The position numbers and the translations under genes are program-made. Shown here in pieces: positions 33,512-44,975 of a DNA stretch of 64,000 nt. The first letter of the stretch is position 1, and each line of letters opens with the position of its first letter. Under the pieces are notes generated by a model. It searched no databases. It saw only the letters and a list, made by a program, of their open reading frames with translations, and was not told where the DNA came from. The stretch comes from Paragonimus skrjabini miyazakii (Eukaryota; Platyhelminthes; Trematoda; Plagiorchiida; Troglotrematidae), in the NCBI GenBank assembly GCA_014338405.1, contig JTDE01002377.1, positions 35,694 through 99,693 of the forward strand. Direction: 5' to 3'.

Positions 33512-35931
33512 GATCCAGCCTAACTTAACTTGTAGTTGACTGTAATGTTAACATTTGTTCTTCGTATCTTAAAGAATTGTGTTAAGATGAAATGTCACAC
33601 GGATAGTCGTTCACTGAATATTCTGTGCTTCAGTGCTCCAAGTTCGATACATAAATCCACTCTTTGTACTATGACGTTCGTTGATGAGTTTACGGGGTTT
33701 GTTGACAGGTGAAGAAAACCGCAACGTATTGTGACCGTAGCGATCAAATTTGGTTTGGATATAAGCATGAGTGAAATATTTTTTTATCAACTTCTTCCGG
33801 GCGGATGTGTTGTGCCTACATCTGGTAACCGAATCAACAAATATTGCACAGAGCTGCGCAGACTGGTACTGAGCATACCACAGCTTTAATATAAAAACCA
33901 AACTGCATGTCTACCATGACATGATACTGCTTATACTGTTATGTGAATGTGACACATAGACACCGTATTAATGGACTGCTTAGTATTCGATCCGTTTCCA
34001 TTCAAAATGTCGAGAGCACACCGTGGGTAGTCTCAAGTGCTATGATACTTTGCTAAGCATATACGAGAGGAATTGGGGTCAGATTGTTGCTCAACTAGTT
34101 CTACTGGCTAGGACACGTTCATTGAACAACAGATTCCGAAATAGCACCTAAATGTGGATAAGCAAAATCCCGGTTATTAAAAAGCCGTGGTAGCAAGATC
34201 TTATTTATATGATTCTTTTTGCTTTGCAATATCCATCTTATGTGCGGAGAGAAGGCAATCTAGAATCGGGCTTGTTGCCGTGTAAAAGTTGGATAGACGC
34301 CTGAAAGTTCGGTGAGCGGCAGCTGGGTGGCCGTTACTACAGGCAGGTGGTACTCAACAGGGAATATAGGCCTCCTAGGTCGTGGCAACCACACGACCCT
34401 ACAATGAACGTGACCGCAAAATGGGCTAGCCTGCTGGAACTGGTAGGCCATCAGCGTACTCATCATAAACCATTACCTAAGAGACGGCGAGCGCGTTACA
34501 TGTAGACAGGATAACTCGTATGTATACGAATATATATGAGCATACGTATAGGCACATATGCATATAGTTTTGCGTGTTTGCGTTATCAACCTTTTGCCTA
34601 GTCGTGGTGGGTATTGGTAAATAAATTGACGTGAAAGCTGTTGAAGTAACTAGACAAACAGGCTGAAAATAGAATCGACGATACTAAAAATCTTGACAAC
34701 TGTCGACCTGCCTCACACCTTAATGATTTGTGTCGCTGGTTGAATGAAATGACCTAACCAAAAGCCTAGCAGTCTTTCAGATATCAAGGTTACGGTTCAC
34801 CAATTGACGAATGAAGGCTGATTCCGTACCATCTACGAATCGTACATTAGTGTGAAAGACGCAGATGTCCTTAATGAATCACCCCTCCCAAAGATTACAC
34901 GTCAAAGCTAACAACTGATGACAATAGTTTGATACGATATTACGTGGAAAAAATTAATGAAAAAGATAAACACAACAAGCGTAAGTTGGAATTTATTGTA
35001 GAAACCTTAAATTTACGAAGTCTTTAAGCAAAATAATGCGTATTATCAAATGAATACTAAGCATTGTTACCAACATTCAAGAATCGAGCGAAAATATTGA
35101 TAATCTGAAAAAGGATCTGCTCACTGGTAAGGATTTAGCTGTTGAGTCAATAAGAAAAGAAACTTAGGCAAAATAGTAGACAGAACGGAACAGTATGTTG
35201 CTGTCTTCAGCTCGTGAACGATGGATTATAATTTGACTAATTTATAGCCAGAAAAAAGACCAATAATTGTTTTTATGTAGAGTTGCTTGCATCAATAAGT
35301 AGCGATCTATTCACAGAGCTTAAAGTTATGATAGCCCCCAGATAGTCCCACCAGTGTTGAGCACAGTAGACACAGATAACTGCACATATCACTTTCATGA
35401 AAGATTATTAATAAATAAACATTCAGGTCTATTAAACCTGTCTTAACCCATGTTCCATAGTTACATGTGTTCCTGAAACTATGCAAAGCCAGAGGTTCAA
35501 TTTCGTCTCCCTCCTAGTGAATTCAGCACAAGGTAGCTAGGTAAGTTAGGAAGCTGTCGAAGCCTCAAGACCAGGTTACTCAATTTCGCTAGAAATGTAG
35601 CTTTGTACCTGACGGGTTACTTGAGAAAATGAATCGTTAAAATAAACATTACCGTTTATTTGATAGACAATTGCTCTTCACACAAATATTCTTGGGCGAA
35701 TGCGCTGAATTTTTATCTTAATTGAGAGAATACCGATTAATAGTTGAGATTTCAGAAAGTAATCTTGAGTAGCAATTGGTATTGTACATTAAAAACACCA
35801 AGTACTCTTTTGAAACTTCACTTTACTATCTAATCAATGGAATAACAATGTGCAACCTACTCAGTTCATTTTTTGTTGAAATGCTTATAACAGTGATACA
35901 GAAATAGATATCAGATTAGTAGTCTGAACTG
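33512..35931. other. no supported gene
   Basis: Short frames only. The 68-codon minus-strand frame at 34260-34466 sits in locally GC-richer sequence but shows no recognised family. Confidence 0.5.
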
Positions 35932-36056
35932 TGTAGCGACTATAATAAATGATATTTTTGATAGTCGCATTAACTTGTACATTTTTTATGATCTTGGCGC
36001 AGTTGTTGGTGCAGTTGTAGCGACTATCAAAAATATCATTTATTATAGTCGCTACA
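35932..36056. repeat. inverted repeat with identical 37-bp arms (foldback)
   Basis: The left arm (35932-35968) starts TGTAGCGACTATAATAAATG and ends GATAGTCGC. The right arm (36020-36056) is its exact reverse complement. The 51-bp spacer holds further GCAGTTGTTGGTGCAGTTG sequence. Each arm is itself partly palindromic (GCGACTAT / ATAGTCGC). This could be a foldback or MITE-type element, or two opposed insertions. Confidence 0.85.
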
Positions 36057-36062
36057 ACTGCA
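36010..36062. repeat. hairpin element with 18-bp perfect terminal inverted repeats
   Basis: TGCAGTTGTAGCGACTAT (36010-36027) is the exact reverse complement of ATAGTCGCTACAACTGCA (36045-36062), around a 17-bp AT-rich loop. It forms the right unit of the larger foldback. No target-site duplication is evident. Confidence 0.85.
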
Positions 36063-37515
36063 CTTTTTCAAACGATGTGTCCTTGATATGGTTCTTGTTG
36101 CAGATATTCGAATTAATGCGCAGAACCTGCTCATTCAAAATAATTCCAAACACACAAACATGCAGCTTATTATGGAAAATGAGAATAAAAAATAGTTTTT
36201 TTCTCTTTGTGTATGCAAACGATAGCATTCAGCAATGTATCTACCATAAGAGTACTTCAGTAGATCAATTTATGCATTTTTAAAGAGTAGAACCACAGTC
36301 ATTGGAACAAAGTCTAACAATTGAACTGCTAGATCGGGCCAGAGACAGTTGCACGAGGCACAGCATTTAAGAAGAGTAAGCTTCGGCTAAAATAACTTTA
36401 CAGCCGAAACAGTTAAGTGTGAAATGCTAAAGACTCCCTGACGTCAAACTGCGATCAGACAACATTCCCAAAATACCCTACTTTCGCATTTTTCCCTAAA
36501 AACCCGAAAAAGTTTGATAGCTACTTCATTGCCGTCCGGTTAGTTTAATGACAATAGTACTTTTCTAATCATCTTGTATAAAACAACTGGTGTCTTAGTC
36601 AGGCGACTGTTGTTCAAAATATGCACAGTATCCTATATAGGTCAGGCTGATTGCCAGTTGTAAACCAGGGTCTAAGGGTATATGTTGAAGTAGATCAACC
36701 AATATGTCATAAAAGCGCATGACATCACAGCTGCACATAAAGCCTACATCGTCTACTGTATGTCACGTTCTAATGATGCAGCACCAATGTGACTAGGCCA
36801 CGACGTTTCGCTACCCGGGTGCAATGTAAACTTTCGAACGCTAATTTCTGCTGAAGCTTTAGGAGTGCAATTACTGTCCTGTCCTGGTAGGCTTTCAGTA
36901 GATGGATCTCCCGATCGTGCCATTTGATCTTCGGTTAACTATAATGTCCAAGAACGGAAGATGGCTAATTACTTCATTCTCTCTAGTCAGTTTGAGATTT
37001 AGATATGCTTGATTCAATTCCAAGAATAACGTGTTTCAATCATTTGAATAATCAACGAATTTTTAACGACGAAATTTGCTGAAACATCTTTTGAGCGAGT
37101 GACGAAGAACTACTTAACATTCTGTGCATTTTAGCCTTTGTAATTTACAGTGCCTCATATTGCATATGCCACCATTTTTTGCAAACATCTCACGTTGTAC
37201 TACCATTTTCCTCTGAGGTCTGTGATTTCTCACCTTCTGACTGGTTTTCCCCTCTTATAGTAGGTCTCACATCCTGCACTGTAGTTACTGACCGCGGTTT
37301 GCCATCTATTCAGGCATCTTTCGGTTTTTATACTGCTATGATTATACAGGCATAACGACAATCACTCATTGTTCAGTATTCGTCAACTATACACATCTGG
37401 ACATTCGTAAAATACAAAGGCTGACTATAGTCCATCAAGTTTTGGAAAACTTACTTCTGTGAGTTCACACCTTAAATCAAAACTCTACAACCGGTTTTAT
37501 CTGCTTGGACTCACC
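36063..37515. other. no supported gene
   Basis: No recognised coding or repeat sequence. Confidence 0.5.
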
Positions 37516-37680
37516 GTAGGACTGGTGGCCAAGTGGATAAGAAATTTGACTCGTAACGCGAATGGTTGTTGGTTCGGTCCTCCATTTATACCACGTCTGC
37601 CTGATGAGTCCAAACAAGGACCAAATCGGTCGTGAAGTTTCAGTATGTGGGTGGACATCGAGAGTCATTGTGAATATTTC
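37516..37680 (+). mobile_element. tRNA-headed SINE with hammerhead, second subfamily
   Basis: The tRNA-like head has an A box GGTGGCCAAGTGG (about 37523-37535), a possible anticodon loop ACTCGTAA (anticodon CGT, threonine-like) and a B box GGTTCGGTCC (37571-37580). A hammerhead core follows at 37601-37631, then GTGAAGTTTCAG and GTATGTGGGTGGAC. Head plus ribozyme within about 115 bp is the arrangement of the schistosome Sm-alpha SINE. The tail is unrelated to that of the copies at 11 kb and 53 kb. Confidence 0.65.
37601..37631 (+). ncRNA. hammerhead core with one mutated box
   Basis: CTGATGA (37601-37607), stem II GTCC/GGAC (37608-37611 with 37618-37621) around AAACAA, then CAAA where GAAA is required, and a GTC triplet at 37629-37631. 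Stem II is perfect. The G-to-C change in the GAAA box would be expected to kill cleavage. Confidence 0.6.
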
Positions 37681-38861
37681 TTTACCTGGGTGTCCTCAAA
37701 TCATCTGTACGTGATGACGAGTAGGTCAACGTGAACGCGGTCTTATATTTGAATCTTGTCACAGCTCATATCCAGACGCGATGTGATGAATCGATATTGA
37801 ATGGTTCTTAATTGTGCGAGTAACTTTCTATCATTTTTATTGTATGATATTGCACCAGGTCATAATTAGTAAGAACGAAAACTTAGTACGCGTTAAACAC
37901 AAGCAACGACGCCCCAAACGTTATTAGCCAAAGTCCATACAAGCACAACTATCGAACTTCACACTAAAAACAGATACCTTTATGATTGCAGGAGAGCCTG
38001 TATTAAGTTTTAAGGTGTATGCTGCGTCTGTTAACATCACTGAGATCCTCCTAACTCATCTGGCTTTTGCACCTTATTAGAGTTGGTGATAAATACAGTT
38101 CAGTGGTTTGTATAATCCTGTTGCTTAACTCCGTAGTTCATGAAATTATAAATAACAGGGGGTCAAGTTACTGAAAGCTATCTTATGAATGGCACATGCA
38201 CTTACTTGTAGCTCGCTCCTTTCGTTGTATGTTTTAGATCGCATGAAGTTTTTGGGTTGGGTTTATACATAACGTTTTATACAGTAAAATATCATATCTT
38301 TTTCATTTTTGTTCTAGAACCACAGTATCTACACTGTGAAGATAGTATCACGAAACACTAGCAAAACTACACATACACAATTTCAAATCAGTTTTCACTT
38401 TTATGCACATAGAAGATAGTTAAATCGTGTCTTCATTGTGAACCGTTTATTCGGCATGAAAATTTACTGCAACCACTAATGTCGTCGTTCACGCACTGAA
38501 ATAAGTGACGGAACTAACTTTGGTCTTCTGATTTTTTTCTGTTCACTATTGTATTCAAGAAACACCTTATTGAATAAGTGATGGTTGTGTGAATTATATC
38601 ATATTTGTTGCAGCAGATAGCACAGAATGATGTCTCTAATCGATTATTGATTTCTATAGCTGATTTCTCCAGTGGTTTTTATCCACGAGTATGGTAGTTA
38701 TCAGTTTTGGTTCACAGTCGAAAATTACTTAAAATGCTATTCCATTTCTTCTGATATGGCTGGTCTGTAAACTGTCTACTGGGTCAAACTGTTCAAGATT
38801 GATGTTTGCGTATAATTGAACTGAAACCTGAACATCATGCTTGTGAAATATACGTGTTTAC
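37681..38861. other. no supported gene
   Basis: Nothing recognised. Confidence 0.5.
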
Positions 38862-38960
38862 AACCAACCCACTAACCTCGTACTAGGCATGGCTGATTGA
38901 GCACCACAAAAGAGCTAACCGATTTCGCTTCTGCCTAATGTTCACATCGCGCGATCACAC
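38862..38960 (-). mobile_element. SINE leader and partial tRNA-like head
   Basis: Minus strand carries AGCGAAATCGGTTAGC, CCATGCCTAGTACGAGGTTAG and a TTGTAAAC end, collinear with the leader and A-box region of the copies at 30.2 kb and 53.0 kb. No B box or ribozyme remains. Confidence 0.5.
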
Positions 38961-41518
38961 CGAAAATGATGCACCTCTGATCGACGGATTAACCTAGTTA
39001 GTATGTTTCACTGTAAATTAGAGTCGATGGTCAAAGGGTTACTGATGGAAGGAAATAGAGCAGCTATTGAGTCTCTACTCGAGGCAGTCGATGGACTCAT
39101 ATGTTGCAAACGTAAGACTTAGACCAGATGGGTTGGTAAAACCTAATGTGGATCAGTGGCGCTTGGGTTTGTGCGCGTGCTTCAAATGCCTCCAGACAAA
39201 GTACAAGAATATGCACTATTGATAAGCTCCAGCGTGAGAGAAAAACAGGAATAACAATTACTGCAAAAATGAACCAAATGAAAAAGTAAACAGAGAAAAT
39301 GTACATTGCGACTATTTCGTGAGTACTAAAATAAATATCCCCGTCGATTCTTCCATGCAGAATGCTTGATCTTGTGCTGTGTTGTGCTGTGCTGTCTTGG
39401 TGGAAAGCTATTGAACACGAATGAAGAAAAAGCTGTCCGATCGTAATCGGCCAAATTGTCCCAGTGGTGAGTCAAATGTGATAGAAACAAACCAGCGTTT
39501 CTATAACGTTTCTCGACTGCCATTTACTAAAGGGTGACATTGGAACCCATTTCTTTTTCACACAATCAACTATTGTTCCCAACACTCAAGGTCTGTCTGC
39601 AAACACTGATATCATGACATTGAAGTGGTTTTGACAGTAGAAGATTTTCACAGTACAACTGGGGAAAAAGTATCAACGCCTGTGAAACGAGCCTTCTGGA
39701 GAAGACATAACTAATTCGCGGATTTCGGTACCATGATTTAACGGACGTACAATGTTACAGCTTCAGTGTCAATCACTTAGCAGAAGAGGAACGATGAACA
39801 ATACGGATGAAGGGAAAGTTACTCCAAGTCAACGGTATAAAAATACCTTAGTCGTCCTTGCTCGGAAAGACGATTATTAGATTGTACTGGTTTGCGCCTC
39901 TGTTGTTCGCTTATACGTGCTTGTGGTTTTTCAGAGGTCAACCTGGGTGAATGTGTTGAAGATTCTACCGAGGTGCCATGTACTGTATAATCAATACTAA
40001 GGTTAACCAAGTGCATGATGGAAGCACATGGTTGCCGCAGATGTAGCTGACTGTTTGTTGGCCTATTGATTTCACTGGCAAAACACGCATATTAAGTAAG
40101 CAACTTGAGATCAAGGTGTGATCCTTGTGAATTCATAAAATTCGTCATGTGCACACATATTTGTGACTGATTCATACTCTGTTCTAGAAACCTTAATTGG
40201 TCCTAAGTGGACTGCGGGAGTCATTCGTGTTCCTTCACAGTCCCAGTGAATATTCTTGGTTGATACAGGGGGATAGTAGCTATCAACTAATACCTACAGT
40301 TAGTCTAACCAATCCCTGATAAAGAATTTCTTGTCCACCTCATATTCACATTATTTATCTTTACGTTATATACCAGGAAGAACACTTGTAATTTATTTTA
40401 CGGACACATTACCAGTTGTCTCGTTCTTGTTTGAAATTACAGTCAGAATAAAAGATTCCTGGATTTATGTGTCCCTTCGCTAGTGCAAATTGGTCATCAG
40501 GTAGACTGAACATATTTCACTGTGACTATACAACAAAAATACCATCCCCACGTGATATTTATGGTTAGTTACGATTAGCTTCCTTGCTAACACAAGTTGA
40601 CTGAATTTGTCCTATAATGGCCAATCACCTTCCAGGCAGACGTAGTATGTAAATTGTGGAACAACTATATTGAGCACATTAGGAATATATTACCCTGTCG
40701 AATGATTACATATGGTAGTTGTTCCTCATATCACTTGACACAAAGTGCAGAACTGAGGTTGGAAAAAAATATTGGCTGCAGAGCTAATTTGTAGATTCTG
40801 ATAATACGGTTTAACTGATTTGTCAAACGTTGTCCGTTGATCCGCTGGATGACAATAAATTCACCCATCGACTACCGTTATGTACATGACCACACTCATT
40901 CCTGTCCGGTCACATGAGACAAAGATAACAGATCAATTTTGTATTCAGCTAATGTGGGTGATCGTTAATTATTGGCACAGCCTGACTGCGTTGTGCAACT
41001 GTTTAGTAGTGCGTTAGATTGTGCCACTTCAAGCTATTTTTGACACCAAACACTCCCCGGCACACGTTTCACTGGTGTACACATACTTCTCGTTAGCATG
41101 TTTTGTAATCTACTGGCGACAAGAGCCCGCTCTAAGTGCACCCAGGTAAGCAAGATTTAATCAAACAGAATGCATCCATTTTACATTCACTACGGATTTA
41201 GAGACAACCTGTACAGCCTACGCCTAGTTCAACTCATTTGTTATTTGCCAAGCGTTCGAAAAACTGAGTGTAGAGAGCACCTCTGAAGGCAAGACGAATG
41301 CATTCATTTAGCTGAAACCTAAGTCAACCTCTATGAATATGAAACTTGCGTTTATCAGCCTCTATTTCAAGGGAGACGCCATGGCTTAAATTATCGCAAG
41401 AAAGCCCAAAACGTCAGTGGAAACAAATTATCCTGCTGCCTAATTGTGCGTGAGTTTCCTTTCAACACTCACTATCATGTCACAATGCAAAGACAAACTG
41501 CCATGCCATACTGCGGGT
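38961..41518. other. no supported gene
   Basis: A 65-codon minus-strand frame (39819-40016, Ser/Gln/Arg-rich) has a possible donor (CTAAG then GTATTT) but a weak acceptor. A short TGTGC-type microsatellite lies at about 39373-39395. Confidence 0.4.
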
Positions 41519-41782
41519 TGTTGTGTGTATTCATTTATTTGTTTGTTTCTGGTGTCACACACTGGTCGTACTAAAGGACGATGGTCTGGTAGAGTGTGTG
41601 AACATCATCCCGCGTGATCAAGTAGTGGTGTGACTAAATCGGTTTCAAGCGCGGCCGTCGCTGACTTGACCGACTGTAATCATTCTGTCAGTGGGAAAGA
41701 GGTCGCTCTGTGCTACCTGTACGTGCTTCGCATATTCATGCGCTAAACATTTATCGTTATCGTTGACCTACAAGTCACAACA
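41519..41782 (+). repeat. putative 5' LTR of Gypsy-C
   Basis: A 264-bp stretch bounded by TGTTGTG (41519-41525) and CACAACA (41776-41782), a perfect 7-bp terminal inverted repeat of the TG...CA type, placed correctly before the primer-binding site and gag. With no second copy in the window, the left boundary depends on that inverted repeat alone. Confidence 0.5.
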
Positions 41783-41786
41783 TATT

Positions 41787-41803
41787 TGGAGACGGGGATT
41801 TTC
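41787..41803 (+). other. putative primer-binding site of Gypsy-C
   Basis: TGGAGACGGGGATTTTC begins four bases after the LTR end; minus-strand primer sites start TGG, complementary to the CCA end of a tRNA. The specific tRNA cannot be named from this sequence alone. Confidence 0.45.
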
Positions 41804-41829
41804 GCCTCGCTTTTTTCTCTATTTGAACC

Positions 41830-42760
41830 ATGTCTACTGACCCAGATCCCAAGATGATCCAGTCGCAGACTCGACTAATAGAAATGCTAGCCACCACCTT
41901 CGCCGCGCTTGCAACATCCACTTCTACCAATCCGTCGTCCGTGGATCACTTGGCCAGTAATATCTTCGATTTCCTATATGACCCAAAAGCTGGCGTCTCC
42001 TTCGAGGTCTGGTAAAAGCGATGTGAAGAGACGTTCACTGTTGAGCTGGCATCCCAAGATGACGAGACGAGGGTTCGTCTACTGCTCCGGGAACTGGGCC
42101 CATCTTCGCCGTCGAACAGCGAACCCTGACTATCTCGGACACGATCAAGAAGTTGACGAGGATCTTCGGGGATACCTTGTTACCGTTCAACTCGCGACTC
42201 CAATATCACCAGCTAGTCAAACGAGACGTAGACGACTTTATCACCTATGCTGGATTCACTAACCGTCAGTACGGACGGTCTAAGCTTGGTTCGCTCACAG
42301 AGGACCATTCCCGATGCTTAGCCTTTATCTGCAGTCTGCAATCACCAAGCTTTGATGACCTCCGTACCAGGTTGTTGGCTAAAATCGACCAGGAGCCAGC
42401 ACCAAGCGGGAACAGATTGTGGACGAATGTGAGAGGTTGGCCAACGTCAAGCATGACTCCGCCGTGATCCAACATTCGGACCCGGCCCCCCGCTCAGTTC
42501 AGGCCGTTTCCAGCTTCCAGCCGAAATCTTCCGTATGATCCGTTAAACCCAGTCCTGCTGATGCCAAGAAGCCGCCCTCCGCTTGTCGCTAACGTGGTGC
42601 ATGACATTTCTACAAATTATGCCCCTTTCGACAGCATCGCTGCCAGCGGTTACACACGGTCAGCTACAAGGGCGGTTTCTGCCAGCCACAGGCAACGGAC
42701 AAGGTCGAACGGACGTTGACCTCCAAACTCAAGAAATTAGCCGAGACTTGTGCGGTTTTC
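41830..42760 (+). pseudogene. gag: Gypsy-C gag (broken)
   Basis: Starts at ATG 41830 (MSTDPDPKMIQSQTRLIEML). An in-frame stop at 42013 is followed in the same frame by CEETFTVELASQDDETRV, then a frameshift near 42115 to LTISDTIKKLTRIFGD and FITYAGFTNRQYGR, and another near 42400 to IVDECERLANVKHDS. A degraded knuckle (LCPFRQHRCQR...GGFC) lies at about 42600-42690. Gag forms the particle that packages element RNA; this copy cannot. Confidence 0.7.
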
Positions 42761-43160
42761 AGATATAACAGTCTGCTGACCACTTTCCAAGTCAATGTCG
42801 TCGATCACCGACGGTTCGTGTCCGTCCACATCAACGATTGTTTGACTCGTTTGCTGCTGGACACTGCCTTTGACATCACGACCATCTTCGAGGGGCCTTG
42901 GCGATCCCTTGGCAGCTCTTCTGTCCACCCATGATCCCAGACGACAACCAGTGCTTGTGGTGACTCGGTGCAGTTTACTGAAAGACTGCATTGTTCGGTG
43001 TCATTCCGCGGCACCGCCATCGAAGGGACGTGCTACGTTTCTGGCTCTCGTCTCGACCTTCTCGGGCTTGACTGGCTCGAACCACTTGACCTCCCTGATG
43101 TCCCAATCCGGGCCATCTGCAACCGGGTGCGGTCTTCTGCAGCATCTCCAGAAGCTGTCC
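42761..43160 (+). pseudogene. pol: Gypsy-C protease region (broken)
   Basis: Blocks RFVSVHINDCLTRLLLDTAFDITTI (residues split over 42810-42890) and, in another frame, FRGTAIEGTCYVSGSRLDL then LLGLDWLEPL (42995-43080). LLLDTAFD corresponds to the catalytic aspartate box of a retropepsin, here with Ala in place of Gly. Confidence 0.6.
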
Positions 43161-44940
43161 GACGTCATCATTCGACAGTTCACTCTAATGTTCCAGGATG
43201 GCCTGGGTCTTTGCCCCTGCAGCCAGGCCACGCTGCAGCTTTGCCCTGGCGGTCAACTGGTCTTTTGTCCCAAACGGTCGGTCCCCTACGCAGCCCTGCT
43301 GCTTGTATACTAGAAACTCAGATAACTGGAACTGCTGGATGTCTCAGTATCGGTCTCCTACTCCGCGTGGGCCGTCCCCATCGTCGCGGTGAAAGAGTCT
43401 AACGGATTCATCCGGATCTGTGGTGACTTCTCAACTGGCCTCAATGCTGTGCGGGAACCAACCTGCTATCCACCTCCAAGTTCTGAGGACAGATTCAATA
43501 TGCTCAACGTTGGTATCTGCTTTGTCACACTGGACTTGGCGAGGCATATCTCCAACCCGAGATAGCACCAGCATCTCATGAACAACTCACAATCAACACC
43601 CACGGAGGCCTTCTGAGGTTAACTAGACTTCTGGTTGGTATCAAAACAGCACTCGCCAACAAGTAATCGACCCGCTGATTACTGGCTTACCGAGTACGGC
43701 CGCCTACCTCGACAACGTAATCACAATGGGGCGAACAACCGATAAGCCCCAAGACAGGATCGTCGCCGTTCTCTAACGCGTCCAAGAATACGGATTCCGT
43801 TTGCGGAAGGACAAATGCCAAATGTCCTTGCAGTCCATCAACTATCTGAGTTACATTTTTGAAGCTGCTGGTCCCCACTAAGATGCCGAGAACATTCATG
43901 CAATTCAACAAATGTCGACGTTCAAAGATGCTCACACACTTCTGTCCTTCCTTGGTCTCATCAGCTAGCACAGTGTCTTCCTTCCAACGCTACACGATGT
44001 TTGGGCCCTACTCAATCATTTGCTACAGAAGGATACTGAATGGTGCTGGTCTCCCGATTGCGAGAGCTCCCTCACCAGACGAAAGACGATGTTTAGCCCC
44101 GACCTACTGCTGACGCACTACGACCCAACCCTGCCGATTGTGGTCGCAGTCGATACCTCAAATCACGGTGTTGGAACAGTTTTCTCGCACATCTTCACGC
44201 ATGGTTCCGAGAAGACTATCGCTCACGTCTCTTGTACGGTTAACTCCGCGAAGAAAACTACAGTCAGGTCGAAAAAGAGGGACTGGCAATTAGAATTGCT
44301 GTGAGAAAGTATTATAAGCTTCTATACGGCCGGTGCTTTTCCCTGCTAACCGACCATAAGCCGTTACTGTCCATTTTGGGGTTGAAGAAGGGCACTCCCG
44401 TTTTATTCTGCCAGTCGACTGCAGTGGTGGGTCAAAGTTTTGCTGGGCTATTAATTTGACATTCACTACCACGGCACTGACAAGTTCGGTCAAGCAGATG
44501 GTCCGTCTCGTCTCATAAACGACCATCACCTGCCCGAAGAAAACACCGTCATTGCTACCCTGGCAGTGGAGGACGACGTTCGCCGCCAGCTCTCGGACGC
44601 CATCGGCGGAATCCCGGTGACTGCTGTCAACATCCAGCGCGCCACGGCTTTGGATCCAAACTCCACACAAATCATGACGTTCGTCTAAACCAAATGACCC
44701 ACGGTTCCTCCTGCTGGTCAGATCAGCAAATTTTACCATGGACGTAACTCGTTGACAGTAGTAGCTCCTTGCATCATGTTTGCTGATCGCGCAGTCCTTC
44801 CGGCCACCCTCCGCCTCCCTGTGCTGCAACAGTTCCAGTCTGATCATTCACGCACTAGCAGGATGAAGACGACCGCTCGCGGTCACAGATATTGGCCTGG
44901 CATGGACGGCCACATCAAGGAGCTGGTGAAGTAGTGCTCA
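43161..44940 (+). pseudogene. pol: Gypsy-C reverse transcriptase, RNase H, integrase zinc finger (broken)
   Basis: RT entry blocks: MFQDGLGLC and PKRSVPYAAL (43189-43300), then YSAWAVPIVAVKESNG and CGDFSTGLNAV (43350-43450), then LTRLLVGIKTA. The active site at 43705-43716 reads YLDN instead of YLDD. RNase H: THYDPTLPIVVAVDTSNHGVG (about 44115-44180) through TDKFGQADGPSRL (about 44480-44515). Integrase finger: ARGHRYWPGMDGHIKELV near 44876-44930, then CSRYQQ, with Tyr where the second zinc-binding Cys belongs. Numerous stops lie between blocks. In an active element these enzymes copy the RNA and insert the DNA. Confidence 0.8.
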
Positions 44941-44975
44941 AGGTATCAACAGACTGGTAAACTAATCGCCATATA

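Larger units (their letters stand above)
41519..44975 (+). mobile_element. Gypsy LTR retrotransposon, 5' LTR to integrase, 3'-truncated (Gypsy-C)
   Basis: Probable 5' LTR, primer-binding site, gag, protease, RT, RNase H and the integrase zinc finger follow in order on the plus strand. Homology stops near 44975 and no 3' LTR follows, so it is 3'-truncated. Many frameshifts and stops disrupt it, and the RT active site is mutated. The region is noticeably GC-richer than its flanks, as expected for a transposon recently arrived compared with surrounding neutral DNA. Minus-strand open frames inside it (for example 44290-44847) are mirror frames. Confidence 0.85.

Noticed and set aside
35975..36283. 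102-codon plus-strand frame
   Set aside because: It runs through the foldback arms and has no recognised features; likely chance.
44290..44847. 185-codon minus-strand frame in Gypsy-C
   Set aside because: Antisense to RNase H/integrase linker sequence; the plus strand carries the recognisable motifs.
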